Assembly: GCA_017418975.1 (NCBI GenBank)
Contig: JAFOMG010000017.1
Coordinates: 806,001-870,000, forward strand
DNA: 64,000 bases
Source of the DNA: Sphingomonas sp.
GTDB taxonomy: Bacteria > Pseudomonadota > Alphaproteobacteria > Sphingomonadales > Sphingomonadaceae
Direction of reading: 5' to 3'
Positions 15,022 through 23,972 of the stretch are shown one piece after another. The first letter of the stretch is position 1; every line of letters begins with the position of its first letter. The notes beneath the pieces are model-generated. The model was not told the DNA's origin and ran no database searches. It saw nothing but the letters and a program-made list of their open reading frames with translations. A program made the translations under genes and the position numbers.

Positions 15022-16881
15022 TCAGAATGAAGCCCAGTCGTCGGCGCGGGTGAGCGCGGAGACGGCAGCGGCGGGCAGCGGCTTGACCGGCGATACATAG
15101 CCAGGTGCGACCTTCTCGCGAATATCGCTGGTGGATGCGGCCGGGCGGCGCAGCGGCGCCTGGGCCGTGCCGATGTTGAACGCCGAAGCCTGTTCCGAGA
15201 GGAGCTGGACTTCCGAGCTCAGGTTACGCGAGGCGGCCGAGGTCTCCTCGACCATCGCGGCGTTCTGCTGGGTCGCCTGGTCCATGGTGCCGATCGCCAC
15301 GGCGATCTGGGTGACCGCCGAGGATTGCGCCTCATTGTCGGCGGCGATGTTGGCGAGCAGATCGTGCACTTCGTCGACATCCCCCGAAATGGCGACCAGC
15401 GCGCCGTCCACCTTCTGCACCATCGCCACGGCATCGACGATGTCCGCCTGAGTCGCGGTCAGCTGGTCGCGGGCGCGGCCGGCTTCCTCCTCGGCGCGCA
15501 TCGCCAGCGCCGAGACGAGATCGGCGACCACGGCGAAGCCGCGCCCCGCCTCGCCCGCGCGGCCCGCTTCCACCGCGGCGTTCATCGCGAGCACCCGGGT
15601 CTGGAAGGCGATCTTGTCGAGGCCCTCGATCACCGAATCGATGCCCTTGGCGCTTTCCGACACGCGAGTCATCGCCTGGACGGCATCGTCCGCGACCGAG
15701 CGGCCGTCACCGACCGTCGCGATCGCCTGATTGGCGCGCGAGAGCGTGCTGCCCGCCGCCTTGGCCGTTGCCTTGAGCCGGTCGTCCATCTGGCTGATCG
15801 CGGCCGAGGTCTCCTCGAGCGACGCGGCATTGCTCTCGGTGCGGCGGGCCAGATCCTCGGAGGCCTGGGCGATCTCGCCCGAGCCCGTGCGGATGCTCGC
15901 CGCCCCTTCGACGACCGAACCGATCAGAGTGCGCAGTGCAGTGAGCGCCGAGTTGAAATTGGTCTTGAGCGCGCCGTATTCGGACGCGAAGTTGCTCGAG
16001 ATTTCCGAGGTGAGATCGCCCTTAGCCAGATTGTCGAGCCCCGTGGTGAGCTCGGCGACGACGTGCTGCTGCTCCGCATCGGCGACCAGCTTCGCCGCAT
16101 CGGCCTTTTCCTTGGCGACCGCGGCGTCGCGGAAGACGAGCACTGCCTTGGCCATGCCGCCCACTTCGTCCTTGCGGTCGGTGCCCGGCACCTCGATCGT
16201 GTTCTCGCCGCCGGCCAGGCGACCCATCAGCGTGGTCATCCCCTTGATCGGGCGTGCGATCATCCGGGTGAGCAGCCAGCCGAGGAGCACCGCCATGGCG
16301 ATGCCGAACGCGCCGCCAAAGGTGAGCGCGGCCACCGCTCCGGCACGGGCATCGGCTTCCACCTTCTTGGTCGAGGCCACGCGCTCCGCCTGGATCTGGC
16401 TGATCTCGCCCATCACTTCGCGGATCGCGCCGAGCTGCTTGACGCCGGCGAGTTGCTGCGCCTCGGCCTGGGTCGCCGGGTTCCGGGCGAGCGCGATCAT
16501 GTTGTCGAGCTTGCCGTCGAGCTCGCGGACCGCGTTCATCAGCTTCTCGAGCCGCGCCCGCTGCTCGGGCAGCTTGGTGTCGCGCCGAAAGGCGTCGGCG
16601 GCCTCGTCGATCTTCTTGCGCGCATCCTTGTAGGTGACCAGGAAATCCGCGTTCCGCAGGATGACATAGGCGCGGACGGCGCTCTGCTCCTCGAGGACCT
16701 GCGTCATGATCTGGTCGGCGCTGGCAGTGACGTCGAACGCGCGCTCCTTGTCCTCGGAGGCGGTTCCGACCGTCTGCAGGCTCGAGAAGAGCAGCCAGCC
16801 GATGCCGGCGAAGATGCAGACGAGCGTGATGAAGGCGACCGCAAGCTTGCGCGGTATCGGCATGTCCTGAATAATCATCAA
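15022..16881 (-). CDS. Methyl-accepting chemotaxis protein
   Basis: A 619-residue chemoreceptor. TM1 is at about residues 12-34 (LAVAFITLVCIFAGIGWLLF). It is followed by a four-helix-bundle periplasmic sensor, TM2 at about 187-208 (GGAFGIAMAVLLGWLL), and a HAMP domain (RMIARPIKGMTTLMGRLAGG). The signalling domain contains IDSVIEGLDKIAFQTRVLAM and NAAVEAGRAGEAGRGFAVVA; the classic hairpin tip is close to standard, but FQTRVLAMNA replaces FQTNLLALNA. NAAMVEETSAASRNLSSEVQ lies near the C-terminus and DDWASF ends it. The final WASF resembles the CheR-tethering pentapeptide (WxxF). No che genes are nearby. Confidence 0.95.
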   Translation of the reverse strand: MMIIQDMPIPRKLAVAFITLVCIFAGIGWLLFSSLQTVGTASEDKERAFDVTASADQIMTQVLEEQSAVRAYVILRNADFLVTYKDARKKIDEAADAFRRDTKLPEQRARLEKLMNAVRELDGKLDNMIALARNPATQAEAQQLAGVKQLGAIREVMGEISQIQAERVASTKKVEADARAGAVAALTFGGAFGIAMAVLLGWLLTRMIARPIKGMTTLMGRLAGGENTIEVPGTDRKDEVGGMAKAVLVFRDAAVAKEKADAAKLVADAEQQHVVAELTTGLDNLAKGDLTSEISSNFASEYGALKTNFNSALTALRTLIGSVVEGAASIRTGSGEIAQASEDLARRTESNAASLEETSAAISQMDDRLKATAKAAGSTLSRANQAIATVGDGRSVADDAVQAMTRVSESAKGIDSVIEGLDKIAFQTRVLAMNAAVEAGRAGEAGRGFAVVADLVSALAMRAEEEAGRARDQLTATQADIVDAVAMVQKVDGALVAISGDVDEVHDLLANIAADNEAQSSAVTQIAVAIGTMDQATQQNAAMVEETSAASRNLSSEVQLLSEQASAFNIGTAQAPLRRPAASTSDIREKVAPGYVSPVKPLPAAAVSALTRADDWASF

Positions 16882-17080
16882 TTCCCTCCCTGCCGGACCG
16901 GGGGGCCGGCATCCGAAACTATTTTTCGGGCCAGACGCGAGAAGCCTGCGAGCGGAGGGCGTTTCGATCTAATCCCAATCCTCGTCATAGGAGAGGGCCA
17001 GGCCGATCGAACCAAATCGGGGGAATATATTTTGCCGGTTTGTGTCCAGGGGCGATCCTGGATTTCCCCGTAGCGGGAAA

Positions 17081-17716
17081 CTACCGCGATGCCGGCCCGA
17101 ACAGCCAGGGCTTTGCATAGCCGGAGGGCCGGGCGACACCGTCCAGCCGCTCGACGCGCAGGATCCGGACCGGCTGCAGGATCATCTGGTCCTTCATCGC
17201 ATCGCGGCCGCCGCCGGTGGGGAGCGCGAGGATGCGCTTCACCACGTCCATGCCGGAGATCACCTTCCCGAACGCCGCGAAGCCGCGATAGGCGCCGCGC
17301 GCGTCGAGGCCGGGATTCGGCCCGACCATGATCGAGAAGTTGCAATTGGCGCCGTCGGGATTGGGGCCGTGCGCCATCGAGATGGTGGCGTCGAGGTGGC
17401 GGATGCCGGTCTGGCTGGTCGGTTCGAGCAGGACCGAGGGCAGCATGCGCCGCGCATCGGTGCCGATGCCGCCCTGGACGAAGCCCTGGGTCGGCGCGCC
17501 CTTGCGCCGGGCCGATCGATAGAATTGCGTGCCGTCGAGCCGGCCATCATCGACATAGGCCATGAAGTTGGCGACCGTCTTCGGGGCGCGCTTCGCATCG
17601 AGCGCGAGCGTGATGTTGCCCGCCGAGGTGACGACGCGGACACGGACCGTGGCAGGCTCCTGCGGCGCGGCGGCGGCAATGAGAAACGGGGCGAGGACGG
17701 CGAACAGGATACGCAT
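17081..17716 (-). CDS. Secreted peptidyl-prolyl cis-trans isomerase (cyclophilin)
   Basis: A 211-residue protein with a signal peptide (MRILFAVLAPFLIAAAAPQ) and a cyclophilin domain: VRVVTSAGNITLALDAKRAP, TVANFMAYVDDGRLDGTQFY, then GFVQGGIGTDARRM, ATISMAHGPNPDGANCNFSI and GFAAFGKVISGMDVVKRIL. It departs from PpiA at several positions (the catalytic FHR-type motif reads FYR). A periplasmic folding role is inferred. The start was set at the ATG of the signal peptide rather than the longer open frame upstream, which runs into a repeat element. Confidence 0.88.
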   Translation of the reverse strand: MRILFAVLAPFLIAAAAPQEPATVRVRVVTSAGNITLALDAKRAPKTVANFMAYVDDGRLDGTQFYRSARRKGAPTQGFVQGGIGTDARRMLPSVLLEPTSQTGIRHLDATISMAHGPNPDGANCNFSIMVGPNPGLDARGAYRGFAAFGKVISGMDVVKRILALPTGGGRDAMKDQMILQPVRILRVERLDGVARPSGYAKPWLFGPASR

Positions 17717-17840
17717 GGGCCGCTCGCTAATCGATGCGGGCGGGAATTTGGAGGGGGTTTCGACGCAGGGCGCCTCGAAACCCGGCACGCGCCATACCCT
17801 CCTGCGCCGGGCCCGCGAGGTTGGCGATGGGCAATGTTGA

Positions 17841-17984
17841 TTCGCGCGACGACGCCACGGCGCGACGAAGAAGATCTTGTTCACGCGGAGACGCGAAGGC
17901 GCGCCGGCAACACTCTTCACATCGGAGACCAGGTAGCCCCAACCGCGAGCGCAACATCCTCGCGCCGTAGCGTCGTCGCGCGAA
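17841..17984. repeat. Inverted-repeat element, about 144 bp (copy A)
   Basis: The 318-base gap between the cyclophilin and pyrG genes has no gene. It holds an element bounded by 25-base inverted ends, 17841-17865 (TTCGCGCGACGACGCC and on) and 17960-17984, matching at 24 of 25 positions. Inside it, at 17878-17903, is TTCACGCGGAGACGCGAAGG, the same motif that flanks the GxxExxY cassette at 36.2-36.6 kb. A related copy lies at 22155-22242 in the opposite orientation. It resembles a MITE or REP-type non-autonomous repeat. Confidence 0.65.
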
Positions 17985-17987
17985 CAG

Positions 17988-18014
17988 AAAGGCCGGGCAC
18001 CCGGCCCGGCCTTT
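17988..18014 (-). terminator. Terminator of pyrG
   Basis: AAAGGCCGGGC (17988-17998) pairs perfectly with GCCCGGCCTTT (18004-18014) around a 5-base loop, 22 bases downstream of the pyrG stop. T runs flank it on both strands. Confidence 0.8.
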
Positions 18015-18035
18015 CGCGTCACGATGCAGTCGGGG

Positions 18036-19670
18036 TCAGACCAGCCGGCTCTGCCGCACCGCCGCCTGGATGAAGCTGGCGAACAGGGGATGGGGATCGA
18101 AGGGCTTCGACTTGAGCTCAGGATGGAACTGCACGCCGACGAACCAGGGATGGTCCGGCCGCTCGACGATCTCGGGCAGCGAACCGTCCGGCGACATGCC
18201 CGAGAAGACCAGCCCGCCTTGCTCGAGCACCGGCTTGTAGGCGGTGTTGACCTCGTAGCGATGGCGATGGCGCTCGCTGATTTCCTCCGCTCCGTAGATC
18301 GACGCGACCACCGAATTGCCCCCGAGCTTCGCGGGATAGGCGCCGAGGCGCATCGTGCCGCCCAGGTCGCCGCCCGCCTCGCGCGTCTGCAGGCCTTCCG
18401 AGGTCATCCACTCGGTGATCATGCCGACCACCGGCTGCTCGGTCGGGCCGAACTCGGTGGTGGAGGCGTCGGCTACGCCACCGGCCCGGGCGCCCTCGAT
18501 ACAGGCCATCTGCATGCCGAGGCAGATGCCGAAGAACGGCACGCTGCGCTCGCGGGCGAACTTCACGCCGGCGATCTTGCCCTCGCTGCCGCGCTCGCCG
18601 AAGCCGCCGGGGACGAGGATGCCATGCAGCGGCTCGAGCGCCGCGGTGATCTCTTCCTCCTTGTCGTGCTCGAACAGCTCGGCGTCGAGCCAGCGGATAT
18701 TGACCTTCACCCGGTTGGCGATGCCGCCATGCGTGAGCGCCTCGGTGAGCGACTTATAGGCGTCGGGCACGCCCATATATTTGCCGACCACGCCGATCGT
18801 GACTTCGCCCTCGGGATTGAGGACGCGGTCGACGATCTCTTCCCAGCGGCTGAGGTCGGGCGAGCCCTGGACGTCGATGCCGAAGGCCTTGAGCACTTCG
18901 ACGTCGAGGCCCTCGGCATGATATTGGAGCGGCACGCCGTAGATGCTCGGCGCGTCGAGCGCCGGAATGACCGACGAGGCGGGCACGTTGCAGAACAGTG
19001 CGATCTTGGCGCGGTCGCTCGCCGGCAGCGGCTTCTCGCTGCGGCAGACGATCACATCGGCATGGACGCCGAGCGAAGCGAGCTCGCGCACGCTGTGCTG
19101 AGTCGGCTTGGTCTTCAGCTCGCCGGCAGCGGCGATGTACGGCACCAGCGTCAGATGGACGCTGACCGACTGGTTGCGGCCCAGGTCGTTACGGAGCTGG
19201 CGGATCGCCTCGACAAAGGGCAGCGACTCGATGTCGCCGACGGTGCCGCCGATCTCGCACAGCACGAAATCGAGATCCTCGGTATCTTCCTGGGCGAACG
19301 CCTTGATCGCATCCGTCACGTGCGGGATCACCTGGACGGTGGCGCCCAGATAGTCGCCGCGGCGCTCGCGCTCGATGATCGTCTTGTAGATCCGGCCCGA
19401 GGTGATGTTGTCCGACTGGCGCGATGCGACGCCGGTGAAGCGCTCATAATGCCCCAGGTCGAGATCGGTCTCGGCGCCGTCGTCGGTCACGTACACCTCA
19501 CCATGCTGGTGCGGCGACATCGTGCCGGGATCGACGTTGAGATAGGGATCGAACTTGCGGATGCGGACCCGATAGCCACGCGCCTGGAGCAAAGCCGCGA
19601 GGCTCGCCGCCATGAGACCCTTGCCTAGCGAGGAGACCACGCCGCCGGTGATGAAGATATACCGCGCCAT
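18036..19670 (-). CDS. pyrG: CTP synthase
   Basis: A 544-residue enzyme of standard length that makes CTP from UTP, ATP and glutamine. The N-terminal synthase domain begins [20 protein letters not shown] (P-loop-like) and has [20 protein letters not shown] and YITSGRI-type motifs. The C-terminal class I glutamine amidotransferase has the nucleophile Cys in [15 protein letters not shown] and the His-Glu pair in [13 protein letters not shown]. It lies downstream of secG on the same strand, a common sphingomonad order, with a stable hairpin between them. Confidence 0.98.
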   Translation of the reverse strand: MARYIFITGGVVSSLGKGLMAASLAALLQARGYRVRIRKFDPYLNVDPGTMSPHQHGEVYVTDDGAETDLDLGHYERFTGVASRQSDNITSGRIYKTIIERERRGDYLGATVQVIPHVTDAIKAFAQEDTEDLDFVLCEIGGTVGDIESLPFVEAIRQLRNDLGRNQSVSVHLTLVPYIAAAGELKTKPTQHSVRELASLGVHADVIVCRSEKPLPASDRAKIALFCNVPASSVIPALDAPSIYGVPLQYHAEGLDVEVLKAFGIDVQGSPDLSRWEEIVDRVLNPEGEVTIGVVGKYMGVPDAYKSLTEALTHGGIANRVKVNIRWLDAELFEHDKEEEITAALEPLHGILVPGGFGERGSEGKIAGVKFARERSVPFFGICLGMQMACIEGARAGGVADASTTEFGPTEQPVVGMITEWMTSEGLQTREAGGDLGGTMRLGAYPAKLGGNSVVASIYGAEEISERHRHRYEVNTAYKPVLEQGGLVFSGMSPDGSLPEIVERPDHPWFVGVQFHPELKSKPFDPHPLFASFIQAAVRQSRLV

Positions 19671-19697
19671 GGGAGAAAACGCCTAACGTGAATGGGC

Positions 19698-19742
19698 GCG
19701 CACCGGCAAGCGTGCGACTCACGCCGGTGCGCAGATTTTTTG
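19698..19742 (+). terminator. Plus-strand hairpin with T tract between secG and pyrG
   Basis: GCGCACCGGC (19698-19707) pairs perfectly with GCCGGTGCGC (19723-19732), followed on the plus strand by AGATTTTTTG. Both neighbouring genes are on the minus strand, where no T tract follows. It would therefore stop antisense transcription, or act in the minus direction only as a stem loop (processing or attenuation) ahead of pyrG. Confidence 0.45.
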
Positions 19743-19777
19743 TGGACAGGCCCCGGACGCGCCGGGGCCGGCGAAGC

Positions 19778-20173
19778 TTATTGGGCCAGCGGAACCGTGC
19801 TGTTGCCCTGCGCCGGCGACGGCGCGGCCGGAGCCGTGCTGTTGCCCGGGGCGAACGGCACCGCGCCACCCGGAGGCGCCGTGGTCGGCAGCGCCTGCGG
19901 CGCCGCGGCCGGCGCGGCGCGCTGGAGCGAGGCGTCGATCGTCGCGCCGTGGCGATTCGCGGCCAGGAAGGCCAGCAGGATCGACATGGCGATGAACGCC
20001 GTGGCGAGGATCGCGGTGGTGCGCGTCAGGAAGTCCGCCGCGCTGCGCGCCGACATCAGGCCCGAGGGGCTGCCGCTCGAGGTGAGGCCGCCGCCCTCCG
20101 ACTTCTGCAGGAGAATCACGCCGACGAGACCCGCGGCGATGAAGGCCTGGACGATGAGCAGGAAGGTGAACAT
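19778..20173 (-). CDS. secG: Protein-export membrane protein SecG
   Basis: A 131-residue SecG. It starts MFTFLLIVQAFIAAGLVGVI (TM1), then LLQKSEGGGLTSSGSPSGLM, the conserved SecG loop. TM2 (AILATAFIAMSILLAFLAAN) follows and then an Ala/Pro-rich cytoplasmic tail of about 55 residues. SecG stimulates the SecYEG translocon by stabilising SecA cycling. The ATG at 20173 was chosen because it starts TM1; the open frame continues further upstream without conserved sequence. Confidence 0.93.
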   Translation of the reverse strand: MFTFLLIVQAFIAAGLVGVILLQKSEGGGLTSSGSPSGLMSARSAADFLTRTTAILATAFIAMSILLAFLAANRHGATIDASLQRAAPAAAPQALPTTAPPGGAVPFAPGNSTAPAAPSPAQGNSTVPLAQ

Positions 20174-20368
20174 GAAATGCGCGGACCTCTTGAAGAAAGG
20201 CGGCACATAGGGGAGCCGCCCGCTCCGATCAACCGTTGGAAGGCCCAGCTGGCCCCGCCGGTTCAACAAAGCCGTAACATTTCGCATCCGGACTGAAACC
20301 GGATCGGTTCACGCGCGTTATGAGCTTCAGCCCCGGCGTATCGGGGGCAAAACAACAGAGTAGATGCC

Positions 20369-20728
20369 GTGAACGCAATGACCGACAGCTCGCTTTCTTC
20401 CTGGAAGAACACGCTCGTCGACTATGTGCGATCGGGCGAACCGGACCTGACCAATCGGCAAATGGCGCTGCTGATGCTCGTCTATCTGGATCCCGGCCCC
20501 CATACCGTGCGCGGATTGGCCCGGGCTTTGAACGTCTCGAAGCCCGTCGTCACGCGTGCCTTGAATCGTCTGGGCACGCTCGGCTATCTGCGCCGTCAAC
20601 GCGACGATACCGACAAGCGGAACATCTTCGTCGCAAAGACCGCGGAAGGGGCAGAGTTTCTTGCAGAATTCGGGCATTTCCTCACTGGCCAGCACATCGA
20701 GCCAGTCGCCCGCAGGGCCAGCGCGTAA
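20369..20728 (+). CDS. MarR-family winged-helix regulator
   Basis: A 119-residue short MarR-like protein. The winged helix-turn-helix is at residues 28-95 (NRQMALLMLVYLDPGPHTVR, GLARALNVSKPVVTRALNRL, GYLRRQRDDTDKRNIFVAKT). DDTDKR is the wing motif. It is shorter than classic MarR proteins, lacking most of the N- and C-terminal dimerisation helices. The frame opens with GTG at 20369, and ATG at 20378 is an equally possible start. It overlaps the SH3-type reading frame downstream, so the two and argC may form one transcript. Confidence 0.8.
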   Translation: MNAMTDSSLSSWKNTLVDYVRSGEPDLTNRQMALLMLVYLDPGPHTVRGLARALNVSKPVVTRALNRLGTLGYLRRQRDDTDKRNIFVAKTAEGAEFLAEFGHFLTGQHIEPVARRASA

Positions 20729-21041
20729 GCGTTTCTCGCTGAAGGGCCGTTCGGTTCCCATCGATCCCAGGGTCGATGCCGTTCGTCGTGACCTGGCAGA
20801 CGTACGTCTGGCGGATCGGGTGTTCGCACCCCATTATGCGGCGCCTATGCCTCGCATCATCGCCTCGCCCATAGCGCTCCATGCCGGCCCCAAGCCCGAT
20901 TCGGAGACTCTCGCCCAGCTTTCGGCGGGGGATTCGTTCGAAGTGCTCGAATTCGCCGGCGACCACGCCTGGGGCGTCGCGCCCGGGCACAATCTGGTCG
21001 GCTATGTGCCCGCCGCGATGCTGGAGCGCCCGGCGGCATGA
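20661..21041 (+). CDS. SH3-domain protein resembling the N-terminus of a sphingomonad NlpC/P60 peptidase
   Basis: A 126-residue frame. DPRVDAVRRDLADVRLADRV and FAPHYAAP resemble the opening of the NlpC/P60 cell-wall peptidases of this group. They are followed by one bacterial SH3 domain (IIASPIALHAGPKPDSETLA, SFEVLEFAGDHAWGVAPGHN, LVGYVPAAMLE), and then the protein stops: no catalytic Cys-His domain follows. It is either a stand-alone SH3 protein or a truncated remnant. The start is uncertain: TTG at 20661 overlaps the MarR gene, and the only in-frame ATG (20847) would cut off the conserved block. Its stop overlaps the argC start (ATGA). Confidence 0.6.
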   Translation: MQNSGISSLASTSSQSPAGPARKRFSLKGRSVPIDPRVDAVRRDLADVRLADRVFAPHYAAPMPRIIASPIALHAGPKPDSETLAQLSAGDSFEVLEFAGDHAWGVAPGHNLVGYVPAAMLERPAA

Positions 21042-21979
21042 CGATTCGCGTCTTCATCGACGGCGCCGTGGGCACCACGGGCCTGGAAATCCGCGAGCGG
21101 CTCGACGGCCGCGAGGGGATCGAGCAGATCATCCTGAGCGACAAGGACCGCAAGGATGCCGCGAAGCGCGAGGATGCGCTCAATTCGGCGGACTTCGTGA
21201 TCCTCTGCCTGCCCGACGACGCCGCGCGCGAGGCGGTGGAGATGATCAAGGCCGCCAAGGTCCGCGTGATCGACGCTTCGAGCGCGCACCGCGTGGCCGA
21301 TGGCTGGTCCTATGGCTTTCCCGAGCTGGAACCTGGCCAGGCCGCCCAGATCGCCGAGGCGGCGCGAGTCTCCAATCCGGGCTGCTATCCCACCGGCTTC
21401 CTCGCGCTGGTCCGCCCGCTGATTCGCGCGGGCCTGGTGCCGCACGACCATCCGTTGACCGTCAACGCGGTCTCCGGCTATTCGGGCGGCGGCAAGTCGA
21501 TGATCGCCGAGTTCGAGGATGCGGGCGCGCCGAATCACACCGGCACCGCGTTCCGCAACTATGGCCTCAACCTCGCGCACAAGCATGTGCCGGAGATGAC
21601 CAAGCACGCGCGCATCGTCCATCCGCCGATCTTCCAGCCGGCGGTGGCGCGGACCTATCGCGGCATGCTGGTCGAAGTCCCCCTGCCCCTTCAGGCATTC
21701 ACGCGCCGGCCGTCGCTGGACGCCATCGAGAATGCGCTGCGCGAGGCATACAGGGATTCGCCGATCGTGCGGGTGCTGCCCGGCGACGCGGCGACAGTGT
21801 GCATCGAGGAGGATGCGGGAACCGATCGGCTTTCGCTGCGGGTCTTCGGCAATCCCGAGACCGGCCAGGCACGGCTGGTGGCGACCCTCGACAATCTCGG
21901 CAAGGGCGCAGCCGGCGCGGCGGTGCAGAACCTCAACATCATGGCGGGGTTCGACCAGACCGCGGGACTGGTGCTGTAG
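21038..21979 (+). CDS. argC: N-acetyl-gamma-glutamyl-phosphate reductase (type 2)
   Basis: A 313-residue enzyme of the short (type 2) ArgC class. It starts with the NADP-binding FIDGAVGTTGLEIRERLDGR, carries the catalytic Cys in VSNPGCYPTGFLALVRPLI, and has the glycine-rich NAVSGYSGGGKSMI. It reduces N-acetylglutamyl phosphate in arginine biosynthesis. It is coupled to the SH3 frame by ATGA and followed by a strong terminator, so it ends this transcript. No other arg genes are adjacent. Confidence 0.96.
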   Translation: MTIRVFIDGAVGTTGLEIRERLDGREGIEQIILSDKDRKDAAKREDALNSADFVILCLPDDAAREAVEMIKAAKVRVIDASSAHRVADGWSYGFPELEPGQAAQIAEAARVSNPGCYPTGFLALVRPLIRAGLVPHDHPLTVNAVSGYSGGGKSMIAEFEDAGAPNHTGTAFRNYGLNLAHKHVPEMTKHARIVHPPIFQPAVARTYRGMLVEVPLPLQAFTRRPSLDAIENALREAYRDSPIVRVLPGDAATVCIEEDAGTDRLSLRVFGNPETGQARLVATLDNLGKGAAGAAVQNLNIMAGFDQTAGLVL

Positions 21980-22005
21980 GACTTGTTTGCCTGCGGGTTT
22001 AGCTG

Positions 22006-22035
22006 GGCCGGGCGTGATGCCCGGCCTTTTCCTTT
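22006..22035 (+). terminator. Terminator of argC
   Basis: GGCCGGGC (22006-22013) pairs with GCCCGGCC (22019-22026) around GTGAT, followed by TTTTCCTTT. A classic rho-independent terminator, 27 bases after the argC stop. Confidence 0.85.
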
Positions 22036-22056
22036 GTTCGCGCCGAGATGCTTTCA

Positions 22057-22127
22057 CGCCGGCCAAAGCCGGGATCTCGTGCGGCAATGCGATGCGGCTT
22101 GAGATTCCGGTCTTCGCCGGGATGACG
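22057..22127. repeat. REP-like palindromic pair between argC and zwf
   Basis: Two inverted units face each other: GCCAAAGCCGGGATCTCG near 22062-22079, and GATTCCGGTCTTCGCCGGGA continuing into TGACG near 22102-22126. The same consensus (ATCCCGGCGAAAGCCGGGATCT) recurs at 23.86, 26.7, 28.46-28.53 and 28.8 kb. It lies in the 382-base gap between argC and zwf, which otherwise holds the argC terminator and a second repeat, and no gene. Confidence 0.7.
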
Positions 22128-22154
22128 AATGGGGCAGCGCCGGCCAGGCACACA

Positions 22155-22242
22155 GCGCCTCCGCGCGCTCTGCGCCAACTGCCTTGCCTCTGCGCGAACC
22201 GCCTTCCGCTTCTTCGTCGCGTCATAGCGTCGTTGCGCGAAC
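22155..22242. repeat. Degenerate copy of the inverted-repeat element (copy B)
   Basis: Read on the minus strand, this stretch begins TTCGCGCAACGACGCTATGA and continues GCGACGAAGAAG, matching the left end of copy A at 17841 with a few differences. It is then followed by GTTCGCGCAGAGGC-type repeats. The right end is not preserved. Confidence 0.5.
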
Positions 22243-22362
22243 AAACCCCCTCCCCGGCTTGCCGTTGCCACCGGTTACCTTAGCTAGGACCGGCCACCCG
22301 GCCTTGATCTTTGCGCCTCATTGGTGTCTCGCGGGCCCGAAACGACGACAGAGAGGCGATCC

Positions 22363-23820
22363 ATGCGACAGCCCGCGGGCAAATTGCTTTTGTTCGGTGC
22401 CACCGGCGACCTTTCCCAGCGGATGCTGCTCCCCTCGCTTTATGGTCTTCATGCCGACGGCCTGCTGCCCGAAGGGCTGACCATCACGGGCACCGCCCGC
22501 TCGGACTATGACGATGCCGGCTTCCGCGCATTCGCCCGCGAAGCGCTCGATCATTTCGTGCCGGCCGACAGGAAGGATGACAGCGCTGTCGGCAGCTTTC
22601 TCGAGCGGATCTTCTATCAGCGGCTCGATGCCTCGAAGACGGAAGGCTTCGCCGCGCTGGCCGAGAAGCTCGGCGACATCTCCAGCGGGCTCGCCATCTT
22701 CCTGTCGACCGCACCTTCGCTGTTCGGACCCACGATCAAGGGGCTCGAATCCGCCGGGCTGACCGGCGCCAATGTCCGCATCGGGCTGGAGAAACCGCTG
22801 GGCGTCGACCTCCAGTCGAGCCGCATCGTCAACGACATCGTCGCCGAGGCGTTTCCGGAGGATCGCACCTTCCGGATCGACCATTATCTGGGCAAGGAGA
22901 CGGTGCAGAACATCCTGGCGCTGCGCTTCGGCAATTCGCTGTTCGAGCCGGTGTGGAACGCGCAGGGGATCGATCATGTCCAGATCACCGTCTCCGAGAC
23001 AGTCGGCCTCGAAGGTCGCGCGGGCTATTATGACGATGTCGGCGCGCTGCGCGACATGGTGCAGAACCACATGCTCCAGCTGCTCGCGCTGATCGCGATG
23101 GAGCCGCCGGCGCGCTTCGACGGCACCTCGATCCGCGACGAGAAGGTGAAGGTGCTGCGCTCGCTGCGCCCGGTCGCCGGGGCCGATGTGCCCAACCTGA
23201 CCGTGACCGGCCAATATGGCGGCGGCGCGGTGAAGGGCGAGATCGTACGCTCCTACGACACCGATCTGGAAAAGCCCTCGGACACCGAGACCTTCGTCGC
23301 GATCAAGGCGCATGTCGATAATTGGCGCTGGCACGGCGTGCCCTTCTATCTGCGCACCGGCAAGCGGCTGGCGGAACGGCGCAGCGAGATCGTGATCCAG
23401 TTCAAGCCGGTGCCGCACTCCATCTTCGAGGATCGCGGCGGCGCGCTGAAGCCGAACGTGCTGGTGATCCGCCTCCAGCCCGAGGAATATATCCAGCTGC
23501 TGGTGATGGCGAAGGAGCCCGGGCTCGACCGCGACGGCATCCGCCTGAAGGAAGTGCCGCTGAACCTGAGCCTGGAGCATGAGTTCGCCGGCACTCGCCG
23601 CCGCATCGCCTATGAGCGGCTGTTCCTCGACCTTATCGAAGGCGATCCCACGCTGTTCGTGCGCCGCGACGAGGTGGAGGCGCAATGGGCGTGGATCGAC
23701 GCGATCCGCGAAGGCTGGAAAGCCGGGAATGTGAAGCCCAAGCCCTATGCCTCCGGCAGCTGGGGCCCGAGCGCCGCCATCGCGCTGACCGAGCGCGACG
23801 GCGTGACGTGGAACGAGTGA
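22363..23820 (+). CDS. zwf: Glucose-6-phosphate 1-dehydrogenase
   Basis: A 485-residue enzyme. The NADP-binding motif LLLFGATGDLSQRMLLPSL is at the N-terminus. The substrate/active-site motif RIDHYLGKETVQNILALRFG carries the catalytic His, and RIGLEKPLGVD matches the conserved EKPxG. It oxidises glucose-6-phosphate to 6-phosphogluconolactone, the entry to the Entner-Doudoroff route. The ATG at 22363 follows AGAGAGGCG and starts the conserved N-terminus. It is the first gene of zwf-pgl-edd-glk-eda. Confidence 0.97.
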   Translation: MRQPAGKLLLFGATGDLSQRMLLPSLYGLHADGLLPEGLTITGTARSDYDDAGFRAFAREALDHFVPADRKDDSAVGSFLERIFYQRLDASKTEGFAALAEKLGDISSGLAIFLSTAPSLFGPTIKGLESAGLTGANVRIGLEKPLGVDLQSSRIVNDIVAEAFPEDRTFRIDHYLGKETVQNILALRFGNSLFEPVWNAQGIDHVQITVSETVGLEGRAGYYDDVGALRDMVQNHMLQLLALIAMEPPARFDGTSIRDEKVKVLRSLRPVAGADVPNLTVTGQYGGGAVKGEIVRSYDTDLEKPSDTETFVAIKAHVDNWRWHGVPFYLRTGKRLAERRSEIVIQFKPVPHSIFEDRGGALKPNVLVIRLQPEEYIQLLVMAKEPGLDRDGIRLKEVPLNLSLEHEFAGTRRRIAYERLFLDLIEGDPTLFVRRDEVEAQWAWIDAIREGWKAGNVKPKPYASGSWGPSAAIALTERDGVTWNE

Positions 23821-23850
23821 GTTGCCGTAAGGCAGTGCCGCGAACTTAAC

Positions 23851-23880
23851 CGTCCCCCCGCCTTCGCGGGGATGACGAAC
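23851..23880. repeat. Half REP-like palindrome between zwf and pgl
   Basis: CCCCGC-CTTC-GCGGGG (23856-23871) followed by ATGACGAAC matches the right half of the REP-like family seen at 22.1 and 26.7 kb. It forms a stable hairpin inside the cluster and may stabilise or separate transcripts. Confidence 0.5.
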
Positions 23881-23972
23881 ATGGGATATTTGGCGCGAGA
23901 CGATCGTCGGGCAGTTCGGCAGGACGATGATTTTCGAGCCGGGAATACCCATCTGAAACGCAAGGAACGAAC

